From assembly GCF_019857225.1 (NCBI RefSeq), contig NZ_JAFJSY010000008.1, forward strand, positions 62,001-126,000: DNA of 64,000 nucleotides, given 5' to 3'. The notes beneath the pieces were generated by a model. The model worked only from the letters and a program-made list of their open reading frames with translations, searched no databases and was not told where the DNA came from. How positions within the stretch are numbered: position 1 is the stretch's first letter; every line of letters starts with the position of its first letter. Shown one piece after another: positions 26,018-37,752 of this stretch. A program made the position numbers and the translations under genes. The DNA comes from Streptomyces plumbidurans (lineage in GTDB: Bacteria; Actinomycetota; Actinomycetes; Streptomycetales; Streptomycetaceae).

Positions 26018-26974
26018 ATGACGGACATCGCTACCCGCATCACCAGCACGGCCCGCGCGGTCGAGCCGCCCAAGGGCCGTCGCCGTCTGACCGGCGGCGG
26101 CCCCCGGGCCGGCACCGTCCTCGCGTTCGTCACCCCGTTCTTCCTGCCGTTCGTGCTCTTCTACCTGGTGCCGGTCGGCTATGCCCTGTGGCAGAGCTTC
26201 CGCGTGGTGCGACGCTCCGGAGGGCAGTACGGCACCTCGTACACGACGTTCGGCGGCTTCGAGCAGTACGTGCAGGTCTTCCAGAACACCGAGTTCTGGT
26301 CGAGCATCGGGCGCATCGGCCTGTTCGGCATCGTGCAGGTGCCGGTCATGCTGTTCGTCGCCCTCGTCATGGCGCTGCTCCTGGACACTCCCCTGCTCAG
26401 GCTCAAGGCGTTCTTCCGCATCACCGCGTTCATGCCGTACGCCGTGCCGGGCGTCATCGCGGCGATCATGTGGTCGTATCTCTACTCGCCCCAACTCAGC
26501 CCGGTCGTGGACCTGTTGGACGGCATCGGGCTCAAGCCCGACTTCCTCGGCCCGGGCGCCGTCCTGTGGTCGGCGGCGAACGTCTCCACCTGGCTGTGGA
26601 CCGGCTACAACATGCTGATCATGTACTCGGCGCTGCAGTCGATCCCGCAGGAGCTGTACGAGGCCGCGAGGATCGACGGTGCGAGCAACTGGACGATCGC
26701 CTGGCGGATCAAGGTCCCGATCATCGCCCCGTCGATCGTGCTGACCACGGTCTTCTCGATCATCGGCACGCTCCAGCTCTACGCCGAGCCGGCCGTGCTG
26801 CGCCAGATCTCCTCCAACATCTCCAGCACCTTCACGCCCAACATGCTCGCGTACGCGGTGGCCTCCGGGAACAACTACCAGCAGGCCGCGGCGATTTCCG
26901 TGGTCATCGCCGTCATCACCTTCGTCCTGAGCTTCGGGTTCATGCGACTGACCGCCAAGAGGGCCGGACTGTGA
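26018..26974 (+). CDS. Sugar ABC transporter permease (operon B, MalF type)
   Basis: This 318-residue protein has six transmembrane segments and the EAA loop YEAARIDGASNWTIAWRIKVPI. It lies 7 bases after the binding-protein gene and overlaps the next permease by GTGA (26971-26974). Confidence 0.9.
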   Translation: MTDIATRITSTARAVEPPKGRRRLTGGGPRAGTVLAFVTPFFLPFVLFYLVPVGYALWQSFRVVRRSGGQYGTSYTTFGGFEQYVQVFQNTEFWSSIGRIGLFGIVQVPVMLFVALVMALLLDTPLLRLKAFFRITAFMPYAVPGVIAAIMWSYLYSPQLSPVVDLLDGIGLKPDFLGPGAVLWSAANVSTWLWTGYNMLIMYSALQSIPQELYEAARIDGASNWTIAWRIKVPIIAPSIVLTTVFSIIGTLQLYAEPAVLRQISSNISSTFTPNMLAYAVASGNNYQQAAAISVVIAVITFVLSFGFMRLTAKRAGL

Positions 26975-27828
26975 GCACGCCATCCACGATCCGCGAGAGC
27001 CGCGTCAGCCGTACGGCCGTCATGGCGCTGATGTTCCTGCTGGCCGTCTACTTCCTGCTGCCGGTCTACTTCCTGATCGTCGCGGCGACCAAGCCACAGG
27101 GCGACCTCGCCTCCACGAACGGCCTGGCGTTCTCGCACTTCAACCTGTTCGAGAACCTGCGCATCCTGTTCACCCGCAGCGACGGCGTCTTCGGCCGGTG
27201 GGCGGTCAACACCGTCGTCTACGCGGTGCTGGGCGCGGCCGTGGGCACGCTGATCTCCGCGCTGTGCGGCTACGCCCTCGCCAAGTTCCCTTTCCGCGGA
27301 CGTGAGTTTCTGTTCTCCGTCATCCTCGGCGGCGTCCTCGTCCCGACCACCGCGCTCGCCCTGCCGCTGTTCCTGCTGTTCTCGGCGACCGGGCTCGTCA
27401 ACACCTATTTCGCGGTGTTCCTGCCGAGCATCGTCAGCCCGTTCGGGGTCTATCTGGCGCGGATCTTCGCGAACGCCGCCGTCCCGCAGGAGCTGATCGA
27501 GTCGGCGCGGCTGGACGGCGCGGGCGAGTTCCGCACGTTCTTCTCGGTGGCGTTCAAGCTGATGACACCGGCCCTGGTGACCGTGTTCCTGTTCCAGTTC
27601 GTCGCCATCTGGAACAATTTCTTCCTGCCCATGGTGATGCTGCAGAAGGAGTCGCTGTTCCCGATCACCCTCGGCCTGTACGAGTGGAACGGCCAGACCG
27701 CGCGAGCGCCGTTGCTCCAGGAGTCGGTGATCACCGGTTCGCTGGTGTCGATCGTGCCCGTGATCATCGTGTTCATCCTGCTCCAGCGGTTCTGGCGCTC
27801 GGGGCTCGCCGCCGGCTCCCTCAAGTGA
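26971..27828 (+). CDS. Sugar ABC transporter permease (operon B, MalG type)
   Basis: This 285-residue protein has six transmembrane segments and the EAA motif IESARLDGAGEFRTFFSVAF. Starting at GTG 26971 it overlaps the previous stop. The stretch FQFVAIWNNFFLPMVML is typical of the MalG side. An ATPase subunit must be supplied in trans. Confidence 0.9.
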   Translation: MSTPSTIRESRVSRTAVMALMFLLAVYFLLPVYFLIVAATKPQGDLASTNGLAFSHFNLFENLRILFTRSDGVFGRWAVNTVVYAVLGAAVGTLISALCGYALAKFPFRGREFLFSVILGGVLVPTTALALPLFLLFSATGLVNTYFAVFLPSIVSPFGVYLARIFANAAVPQELIESARLDGAGEFRTFFSVAFKLMTPALVTVFLFQFVAIWNNFFLPMVMLQKESLFPITLGLYEWNGQTARAPLLQESVITGSLVSIVPVIIVFILLQRFWRSGLAAGSLK

Positions 27829-27860
27829 CGCCCGCCCCCGCACAGAAGGTGTCCGACACC

Positions 27861-30626
27861 ATGCCCGACTCCGTCGTGTTCGTACCCCACTTCCACTGGG
27901 ACCGCGAGTGGTACGAACCGTTCCAGGTCTTCCGGCACCGGCTCGTCACCGCGCTCGACACCGTGCTGGAGACGGCCGAGGCCGACCCGGACTTCCGCTT
28001 CACCGTCGACGGGCAGATGGCCGCGATCGAGGACTACCTGGAGATGCGTCCGGAGAACCGCGACCGGGTCGTGGCCCTGGTCCGCGAGGGCCGGCTCGCC
28101 ATCGGGCCCTGGCTGATCCTGCTCGACGAATTCCTCTGCTCCGGCGAGACGATCGTGCGCAATCTGCAGATGGGCCGGGCGGCCGCCGAGCGGCTCGGCG
28201 GTGCGATGTCCGTCGGCTACCTCCCGGACATGTTCGGCCATGTCGCGCAGATGCCGCAGATTTTGGCCCGCGCGGGCATCGAGCACACGGCGCTGTGGCG
28301 CGGCGTGCCGGGCTCGGTCGACGGTCATGCCTTCCGCTGGCGCGCCCCGGACAGCTCCGAGGTGCGCACCGAGTTCCTCTTCGACGGATACGACAACGGC
28401 CTCGACGTCCTGCTGGTGCCCGACCGGATCGCCGGCGCGCTGGACGAGTACGCCCGGATGACGGCCGAGCGCTGGGGCGGCGACCCGGTGTTGGCGATGG
28501 CGGGCACGGACCACAACGCGCCGGACCCGCGGTTGGCGCAGTGGCTCAGGCGTGCGTCGAGCAAGGAGCGGCCCATCACCCTCGCGACGCTCGACGAGTA
28601 CGTCCACGGGCACGTGCGCGACGAGCCGGCCACGGTCGTCACCGGTGAACTGCGCAGCCATGTGCGCGGCAACATCCTCCCGGGTGTGCTGTCCGTGCGG
28701 CTCGGGCTCAAGCAGCGGATGGCGGTCGCCGAGCGCACCGTCGATCAGGCGGAACGCATGAACGCCCTGTGGTCCGAACGCGACGAATCTCCGTTCCTGT
28801 CGCTGGCCTGGCACAAGATCATCGAGTCGACGGCGCATGACTCGGTGGTCGGTTCGGGCACGGACGAGACCTGCGACCAGGTCGCGGCCCGGCTCGCCGA
28901 GGCCGCGCAGACGTCCCGCGCCGTGCGCGACGCCGCTCTCGCGGAGCCCGCGGCCCGGGTGCCGAGCAACAGCCATCTGGTCGCCAACCCGCTGCCGTCG
29001 GCGCGTACGGCACTGGTCGAGGTCGATGTCGTAGCGCCACCGCACGGGTCGGACCTGGTCGCGGTGGCCGCCGACGGCTCGGCGCACCCCGTACAACTGG
29101 CGTCTCAGGCCCCGACCGTGCTCAGCGACGAGCGGATGGACGCCTCGCAGCTCGAACGCGTGCTGCGCCGCATCCATCGCAGAGAACTGTTCGGGCTGCT
29201 CATCGACCACTACGAACTCACCCCGAACTCCCTGGTGTTCCATCTCGCCGAGGTCCCGACGAGCGGACCGTTCGACCTGATGGTGCTACGCCGCGCGGTC
29301 GCCGACGCGGCGGCGGCGCATCCGGGCGAGTGGCGGGTGCGGACGCTGGCGCAGGCCCGGGCCGGCGCGCTGGTGCCCGTGCGCGTCCCGGCCTGCGGGC
29401 TGGCCGCCTTCCGGGTCGAGGTGAGCGACCGTCCCGCCGCCCCGGCCGCGCAGTTCGTACCCGCGACGGCCACGGCACGCGCGCTGTCCAACGGACTGGT
29501 CGAGGTCCAGGTCGCCGACGACGGCACCCTGGACGTGACCGGCGCCGACGGCACCGTCCTGTACGGGGTCGGCCGCCTGGTCGACGGCGGCGACCGCGGT
29601 GACAGCTACAACTACGCTCCCCCGGCGGCGGATTCACTCGTGTCCGAGCCGGTGCACATCACCGTCGACGTCCTCGAAAACGGTCCGTTGCGCTCCCGGA
29701 TGCGCGTCACCCACGTCTACGAGTGGCCCGCCGCGCTCTCCGCCGACCGTGACGTGCGCGCCGACGAGACCGTGCCCACACCGGTGGAGATGCTGGTGGA
29801 GGTGCGCGCGGGCGAGCCCTTCGTGCGTGTCTCCACCTCGTTCCTGAACCGGTGCGCGGACCACCGGCTGCGTCTCCATGTGCCGCTGCCCGAGCCGGTG
29901 ACCCGTTCCGCGTCCGCCGGACAGTTCGCCGTGACCGAGCGGGGGCTCACCGCGGAGGGCGGTTGGGGCGAGTACCCGCTCCCGACCTACCCGGCGAGCA
30001 CCTTCGTGTCGGCCGGTCCGACCACCGTCCTGCTCGACCACAGCGGCGAGTACGAGGTCGTCGACGACGGCTCCGCACTCGCCCTCACCCTGCTGCGCGC
30101 CATCGGCTCGATCAGCGTCAACATCCACCCGCTCCGTGACGAGCCGGCCGCGAGCGAGATCCCGGTGCCGGGAGCACAGGAGTTGGGCATGCGGATCGAG
30201 CACCGGTTCGCCGTCGTGCCGTGTGCCACCGGCTGGCAGGGCGCCGATGCCGTCGCCCTGGCCGAAAAGTTCCGCAACGACGTCCTCGTCACCCGCGGGA
30301 CCGGGCCCGCCGAAGGCCGCCTGCCCGCGGACGTCACCGGCTTCCGGGTCGACGGCCGGGGCGTCCATGTCTCCAGCATCCGCCGCGTCAGCGACGACGC
30401 GCACGGGACCGGGACCGGTGCCGGTGCCGGCACCGGCACCGGCACCGGCACGGAGATGCGGCTCACGGCGATGAGCGACACCGCCACGACCGTCCGTGTG
30501 ACCGGGCCGTTCACCGAGGCCACCACCGTCGACCTCCTCGGCCGGCCGATCTCTCCGGAGCCGGTACGCGACGGGCTCGAACTCGCCCTCGGCCCCTGGG
30601 AGATCAGGACCGTCGTGCTCAGATGA
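27861..30626 (+). CDS. GH38 alpha-mannosidase (cytoplasmic)
   Basis: This 921-residue protein has the GH38 zinc site HFHWDREWY at residues 10-18 and the nucleophile in YLPDMFGH (Asp123), with HDSVVGSGTDE later in the barrel and all-beta C-terminal domains. It has no export signal and would remove alpha-mannose from imported glycans, for example N-glycan fragments. ATG 27861 is preceded by AGAAGG; in-frame GTGs at 27849 and 27825 are alternatives. Odd points: residues 849-864 are a pure Gly-Thr/Gly-Ala dipeptide run, and the stop codon lies in a 17-bp tandem repeat. Confidence 0.9.
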   Translation: MPDSVVFVPHFHWDREWYEPFQVFRHRLVTALDTVLETAEADPDFRFTVDGQMAAIEDYLEMRPENRDRVVALVREGRLAIGPWLILLDEFLCSGETIVRNLQMGRAAAERLGGAMSVGYLPDMFGHVAQMPQILARAGIEHTALWRGVPGSVDGHAFRWRAPDSSEVRTEFLFDGYDNGLDVLLVPDRIAGALDEYARMTAERWGGDPVLAMAGTDHNAPDPRLAQWLRRASSKERPITLATLDEYVHGHVRDEPATVVTGELRSHVRGNILPGVLSVRLGLKQRMAVAERTVDQAERMNALWSERDESPFLSLAWHKIIESTAHDSVVGSGTDETCDQVAARLAEAAQTSRAVRDAALAEPAARVPSNSHLVANPLPSARTALVEVDVVAPPHGSDLVAVAADGSAHPVQLASQAPTVLSDERMDASQLERVLRRIHRRELFGLLIDHYELTPNSLVFHLAEVPTSGPFDLMVLRRAVADAAAAHPGEWRVRTLAQARAGALVPVRVPACGLAAFRVEVSDRPAAPAAQFVPATATARALSNGLVEVQVADDGTLDVTGADGTVLYGVGRLVDGGDRGDSYNYAPPAADSLVSEPVHITVDVLENGPLRSRMRVTHVYEWPAALSADRDVRADETVPTPVEMLVEVRAGEPFVRVSTSFLNRCADHRLRLHVPLPEPVTRSASAGQFAVTERGLTAEGGWGEYPLPTYPASTFVSAGPTTVLLDHSGEYEVVDDGSALALTLLRAIGSISVNIHPLRDEPAASEIPVPGAQELGMRIEHRFAVVPCATGWQGADAVALAEKFRNDVLVTRGTGPAEGRLPADVTGFRVDGRGVHVSSIRRVSDDAHGTGTGAGAGTGTGTGTEMRLTAMSDTATTVRVTGPFTEATTVDLLGRPISPEPVRDGLELALGPWEIRTVVLR
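30405..30452 (+). repeat. Gly-Thr/Gly-Ala microsatellite inside the GH38 gene
   Basis: Sixteen codons built from a GGNRCC-type 6-base unit encode (GT)2(GA)2(GT)4. This is an in-frame simple repeat prone to slippage, and 6-base steps preserve the frame. It probably forms a flexible surface linker. Confidence 0.8.
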
Positions 30627-30660
30627 ACGTCGTGCTCCGATGACCGCCGCGCGCAGATGA
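30610..30660 (+). repeat. Three 17-bp tandem repeats across the GH38 stop codon
   Basis: Units 30610-30626, 30627-30643 and 30644-30660 each end in GATGA. The first carries the true TGA stop. Because 17 is not a multiple of three, the three TGA triplets fall in three different frames. Confidence 0.75.
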
Positions 30661-33705
<3,045 letters not shown>

Positions 33706-33744
33706 TCGAGGCGGGGTCTGCCGCACGGCGGGCGATCTGCACGG

Positions 33745-34464
33745 CTAACTGCTCGCCGTGAAGCGCGCCCGCCACAGATCCCGCAGCAACGCGATCTCGG
33801 CCATGTGGTGGATGAGTTCGAGGTTCATGCCCACCAGCACGCAGACGTACGGCTCGTCGGGGTTGGAGCCGTACGGGTACTGCGAGAACCCCACCGTGTC
33901 CAGTTGCTCCTCGGTGACGGTGGCGACGCTCTCGCGCCAGCGGTCGACCGTCGTCCAGAACCGCTCCAGCGCCAGGGCGGCATCAGGGGTGAAGTCGACC
34001 AACTCGTGCGGATCGCGCCGCCGTTCGCCGAAGGTCCACTCCCAGTCGCCGGCGAAGTTGGAGTGCAGATGCCCGAGCCGCCACGCGATCGTGGTGACCG
34101 GCGAGGCGTCCGGCTGCACCGGGCCGGTGTGGGCGAGAACCTCCTCGACCCGGTGGGTGCTCACGCTCCAGTCCTCCGCGATCTTCTCGATCGTCATGCC
34201 GCCCGCGACCTCCCGGGCAATCTCGGCGTACTCGCTCGCCGGGATGTCCGGCGCACCCTTGTCCAGCACCCACTCGCCCGGCCCGAAGGCCCTGGGCGTC
34301 GTCGCCTCGCCCCGGCGCCGTATCGACCAGCATCCGGGCACCGGCTCCCACAGATACTCCTCATCACCGAGGCCCCTGAGCCGCACCTGCGCCATCTCCC
34401 TGGCCAAGTCGAACTGGTCGAGCAAAAGGCCGAAGCGGTCGGTCCGTTGGCCGGTGGTCTCCAT
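33745..34464 (-). CDS. DinB-family (DfsB-like) protein
   Basis: This 239-residue protein has the DinB four-helix-bundle pattern: LLLDQFDLAREMAQVRLRGL at the start, WRLGHLHSNFAGDWEW in the middle and LELIHHMAEIALLRDLWR at the end. The spaced histidines would form the metal site. Members are metal-dependent thiol transferases or uncharacterised. ATG 34464 follows GGGAGCGGAG; the frame is open to 34518. It is divergent from the NPP1-type gene. Confidence 0.75.
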   Translation of the reverse strand: METTGQRTDRFGLLLDQFDLAREMAQVRLRGLGDEEYLWEPVPGCWSIRRRGEATTPRAFGPGEWVLDKGAPDIPASEYAEIAREVAGGMTIEKIAEDWSVSTHRVEEVLAHTGPVQPDASPVTTIAWRLGHLHSNFAGDWEWTFGERRRDPHELVDFTPDAALALERFWTTVDRWRESVATVTEEQLDTVGFSQYPYGSNPDEPYVCVLVGMNLELIHHMAEIALLRDLWRARFTASS

Positions 34465-34534
34465 GCTCCGCTCCCCCATCTGTGAATGCGTGCCGGGTGC
34501 GACAACTCCCCTTCCCAAACTATTACTTCACATA

Positions 34535-34563
34535 TTGACGAAAGTGGTCCGGACCTTTAGTTT
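34535..34563 (+). promoter_or_regulatory. Chitinase-type promoter of the NPP1-like gene
   Basis: TTGACG (34535-34540), 17 bases, TAGTTT (34558-34563), with TGGTCCGGACCT in the spacer (34545-34556). The layout is base-for-base like the PL7 promoter at 9794-9822. The predicted start point falls on or next to the GTG at 34570, so the mRNA may be leaderless; no Shine-Dalgarno sequence is present. Confidence 0.65.
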
Positions 34564-34569
34564 CACGAC

Positions 34570-35352
34570 GTGCGCAATCCCCCCACCCGTGCTGGAAAAT
34601 TCCGCAGGTCGGCGATCGCCGCCGTCCTTGGTGCCATAGCCCTGGTCGTCGCGCTTCCGGCGCAGGCGAACGCCAATGTGCTCACGCTGCTGCCGCAGAA
34701 CGCCGACGGCCTGGAGCAGAGCTTCTCCCCCGCCTACGACTACGACGGCGACGGCTGTTACGCCACCGCGGCCATCGGCGCGGACGGCACCATCAACCCC
34801 GGCCTGAAGCTCGGCGGCGACGTCAACGGCCACTGCCACGACTACGCCCAACTCGCCAACGCCAACACCTACTCGCGCGAGAAGTGCAACAACGGCTGGT
34901 GCGCGGTGATGTACGCCAGCTACTTCGAGAAGGACCAGGCCACGCTCGGACCGGCGGCCATCGGCCACACGCACGACTGGGAGCACGTCGTCGTGTGGAT
35001 CAACGACAACCAGGTCCAGTACGTGTCGGTGTCCCAGCACAGCGGCTACCAGGTGGCGGCCGCCTCGGCCATCCGCTTCGACGGCAGCCACCCGAAGATC
35101 GTCTACCACAAGGACGGTGTCTCCACCCACGACTTCCGGTTCGCCAACTCCAACGACGACCCTCCGGAGAACGTCACCGGCGGCTGGTTCTACCCGCGGC
35201 TGGTGGGCTGGAACGGCTATCCGGCCGGCTACCGCGACAAGCTGCTGTACGCGGACTTCGGTGCGGCCACCATCAAGATCAAGGACGGCGACTTCGAGTA
35301 CGGCCTCGCCCACTCGATGCCGTCGGGCATTCCGTTCGACCCGAACGCCTGA
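34570..35352 (+). CDS. Secreted NPP1/NLP (necrosis-inducing-like) protein
   Basis: This 260-residue protein has a signal peptide (about 1-36) and one NPP1 domain. The NLP heptapeptide appears as GHTHDWE at residues 132-138, with Thr for the usual Arg. Cysteines in GCYAT, NGHCHDY and KCNNGWC suggest two disulfides, as in type 2 NLPs. The classical proteins bind glycosylinositol phosphorylceramides of plant membranes and cause leakage in dicots, while many bacterial members have unproven roles. The promoter matches the chitinase class, which suggests expression together with polymer-degrading enzymes. Confidence 0.88.
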   Translation: MRNPPTRAGKFRRSAIAAVLGAIALVVALPAQANANVLTLLPQNADGLEQSFSPAYDYDGDGCYATAAIGADGTINPGLKLGGDVNGHCHDYAQLANANTYSREKCNNGWCAVMYASYFEKDQATLGPAAIGHTHDWEHVVVWINDNQVQYVSVSQHSGYQVAAASAIRFDGSHPKIVYHKDGVSTHDFRFANSNDDPPENVTGGWFYPRLVGWNGYPAGYRDKLLYADFGAATIKIKDGDFEYGLAHSMPSGIPFDPNA

Positions 35353-35389
35353 GGTTCTGTGCGTGGTGCAGCCTGACGCCTGACCTCAA

Positions 35390-36250
35390 CTATCCGATGT
35401 GGCGCAGCAGTTCGGCCACTGCGGGCGGCAGGTCGCCCTTCGGGTGTACGACCCTCATCCGCCAGGTCGGTGCGTGCGCAGCGAAGCGGCGCACCGACAG
35501 GTCGGGGAAGCGGGCGGCCAGGGAGGCGGGCAGGATGCAGACGCCGAGGCCGTGGCGCACCAGGTCGGTGGCGCCGAGGACGTCGTTCACCTCGAAGGTG
35601 GTGGCACGTTCGAGGGCGGCCGACCGCAGGGCCCGGTCGACCGAGGTGCGGATCGCCCAGCCCAGCGGGAAGTCCACCAGCGGCAGCGCGACCGCCTCGG
35701 CCAGGGTCACCGTTCGCTCCGGCAGCCGGGCCTCTGCGGCGGCGGTCACGAGGACCATCTCCTCCTGAGCCAGCGCCCTGGTGGCGAGTCCCCGGAGCCG
35801 GGCGGCGTCGAGGGCCACGACGGCCAGGTCGACCGTGCCGTCGCGCAGGTCGCGCGGAATGGCGTCCGCCGGGGCCTGCCGCAGCCTCACCGCAACGCCC
35901 GGGTGTTCCCGGTGGAAGGCGGCCAGTCCCGGGGCCAGACCGGCGTAGAGCCCCTGCATCACACCGACGGTGACCTCTCCGCTCAGCTCCTCCTGAGCCA
36001 GGGCGACCGCCGCGCGTGCCTCCTCGGCCGCCCCCAGAGCCGTACGCGCGAAGGACAGGAAGGCGCGCCCCGCCGGGGTCAGCGTCACCCGGTGCGTGGT
36101 GCGCAGGAACAGCCGTGCCCCCAGTTCGTGCTCCAGCGCGCGCACCGTCCCGGAGACCGCGGACTGCACCACGTGCAGCCGCCGTGCCGCGGCGGTGAAC
36201 CCGCCCTCCTCGGCGACCGCGACGACGACCGCCATCTGCCGTAGCTCCAT
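35390..36250 (-). CDS. LysR-family transcriptional regulator
   Basis: This 286-residue protein has an N-terminal winged helix (MELRQMAVVVAVAEEGGFTAAARRLHVVQSAVSGTVRALE) and a two-lobed effector domain. ATG 36250 follows AGAAGG; an upstream extension to 36337 has no domain match and crosses the control region. It is divergent from an MFS exporter gene and probably controls it and itself through the T-N11-A box at 36314-36328. Confidence 0.9.
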   Translation of the reverse strand: MELRQMAVVVAVAEEGGFTAAARRLHVVQSAVSGTVRALEHELGARLFLRTTHRVTLTPAGRAFLSFARTALGAAEEARAAVALAQEELSGEVTVGVMQGLYAGLAPGLAAFHREHPGVAVRLRQAPADAIPRDLRDGTVDLAVVALDAARLRGLATRALAQEEMVLVTAAAEARLPERTVTLAEAVALPLVDFPLGWAIRTSVDRALRSAALERATTFEVNDVLGATDLVRHGLGVCILPASLAARFPDLSVRRFAAHAPTWRMRVVHPKGDLPPAVAELLRHIG

Positions 36251-36313
36251 GGCCCGCCTTCTCAGCTCGACCGCGAAAGGCCCATCCCGGGAACGCTCGT
36301 CCCTGGAACGCTC

Positions 36314-36328
36314 ATCTCGGAGAGAGAT
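36314..36328. promoter_or_regulatory. LysR-type T-N11-A box
   Basis: ATCTC-GGAGA-GAGAT is a perfect interrupted palindrome containing T-N11-A, midway between the divergent LysR and MFS genes. Two near copies of GGAACGCTC(A/G)T lie beside it at 36290-36314. Confidence 0.6.
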
Positions 36329-36444
36329 TACCGTCATCTACGATCATCTCGACCGAAGGGGAAGCGGGCACGTCGGGCATCTGTTGGGAGCGATAGGCGG
36401 CGGTCGAGCCGCCTGCGTCATCGTTCAGGGATCGGAGTGCTCAG

Positions 36445-37701
36445 ATGTCGATGTCCTCGGCCACGCGCCATGTGCGGGGCGACGCCGGCCAGGAGCCGGA
36501 GGGCCGTCGCTTCGGCCGCCGTGCCTACGGTGTCGGGTTCTGGGTGATCGCGGCGGTGTTCGTGACGGCCATGGCGTTCTCCACGGTGCCGACTCCGCTG
36601 TACCCGCTCTACCAGGCGCACGACGGTTTCTCGACGTTCACGGTGACGGTCGTGTTCGCGGTCTACGCGGTCGGTGTTTTGGTGAGTCTGGTGCTCGCCG
36701 GGCACATCTCGGACTGGGTCGGCCGCAAGAAGGTACTGACCGCGGCGCTGCTGCTGGAGCTCGTCGCCGCCGCTCTGTTCCTCGCCGTTCCGTCGCTGCC
36801 GGTCCTGCTCGTCGCGCGACTGGTCACCGGGCTCGGTGTCGGCATGCTCACCGCGACCGCCACGGCCCATCTGCACGACCTGCACAGCGCCGACCGGCCG
36901 GACGGCTCGGCGCAGCGCTTCGAGATCGTGTCGACGGCGGCGAACATCGGCGGCCTGGGCGTCGGCCCGCTGGTGGCGGGACTGCTGGCCCAGTACCTCG
37001 GCGCACCGCTGCGTCTGCCCTACGCCGTCCTCGGCGTCGCACTGCTGGTCGGCGTGGCCGCCGTCGCGCTCACCCCGGAGACGGTGGAGAAGCCGGCGGT
37101 CAGGCCCGCCTACCGGCCGCAGCGGGTGAGTGCCGACCACGGCGACCGGGCCGGCTACGTCGCGGCTGTCGCCGCGGGCTTCGCGTCTCTGGCCGTGTTC
37201 GGGCTCTTCACCTCCTTGGTGCCGGGTTTCGTCGGCGGCACCCTGCACCATCCGTCGCGGGCACTGGCCGGGCTGATCGTGTTCGTGGTCTTCGGTGCGG
37301 CCGCCACGGCCCAGGTACTGACGGGCCGGCTCACCGCGAGGGCCCGCCGCAACGCCGGGCTGCTCGCCCAGGCGGCCGGAGTGGCCGTGCTCGCGGTCGG
37401 CGTGCGCACCGCGAGCCTCACCGTGTTCGTACTCGCCGGCATCGTCGCCGGGGCCGGTGCCGGGATGCTCTTCAAGTCCGCCGTGGGCTCCGTCGCGGCG
37501 ATGGCGGCCCCCGCCCGGCGAGGCGAGGCGCTCGCCGGGCTGTTCCTGGTCTCCTACCTCGGCCTGGCGCTGCTGCCCGTCGGCCTCGGTGTCGCCGGAC
37601 GCTACACCTCGACGTCCGGAGCGATGACCTGGTTCGCCGGGGTGGTCCTGGCCCTGCTCGCCGGGGTGGCCCTCCTCGCGCGGCGCACCCGGGCGAGCTG
37701 A
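36445..37701 (+). CDS. MFS transporter (drug/H+ antiporter-like)
   Basis: This 418-residue protein has 12 predicted membrane helices and a motif A-like loop (GHISDWVGRKKVL) between helices 2 and 3. It is probably an exporter under control of the divergent LysR protein. Its stop codon lies in a 16-17-bp tandem repeat (37691-37739). Confidence 0.88.
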   Translation: MSMSSATRHVRGDAGQEPEGRRFGRRAYGVGFWVIAAVFVTAMAFSTVPTPLYPLYQAHDGFSTFTVTVVFAVYAVGVLVSLVLAGHISDWVGRKKVLTAALLLELVAAALFLAVPSLPVLLVARLVTGLGVGMLTATATAHLHDLHSADRPDGSAQRFEIVSTAANIGGLGVGPLVAGLLAQYLGAPLRLPYAVLGVALLVGVAAVALTPETVEKPAVRPAYRPQRVSADHGDRAGYVAAVAAGFASLAVFGLFTSLVPGFVGGTLHHPSRALAGLIVFVVFGAAATAQVLTGRLTARARRNAGLLAQAAGVAVLAVGVRTASLTVFVLAGIVAGAGAGMLFKSAVGSVAAMAAPARRGEALAGLFLVSYLGLALLPVGLGVAGRYTSTSGAMTWFAGVVLALLAGVALLARRTRAS

Positions 37702-37739
37702 CACCGAGGCAAGCTGACATCCGGGCAAGCTGAGCAGGG
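37691..37739 (+). repeat. Imperfect 16-17-bp tandem repeat across the MFS stop codon
   Basis: Three units (37691-37707, 37708-37723, 37724-37739) each contain (C/A)AGCTGA or GAGCTGA. The TGA triplets at 37699, 37715 and 37731 fall in three different frames. Confidence 0.7.
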
Positions 37740-37752
37740 CCGCCCGGGGCGC

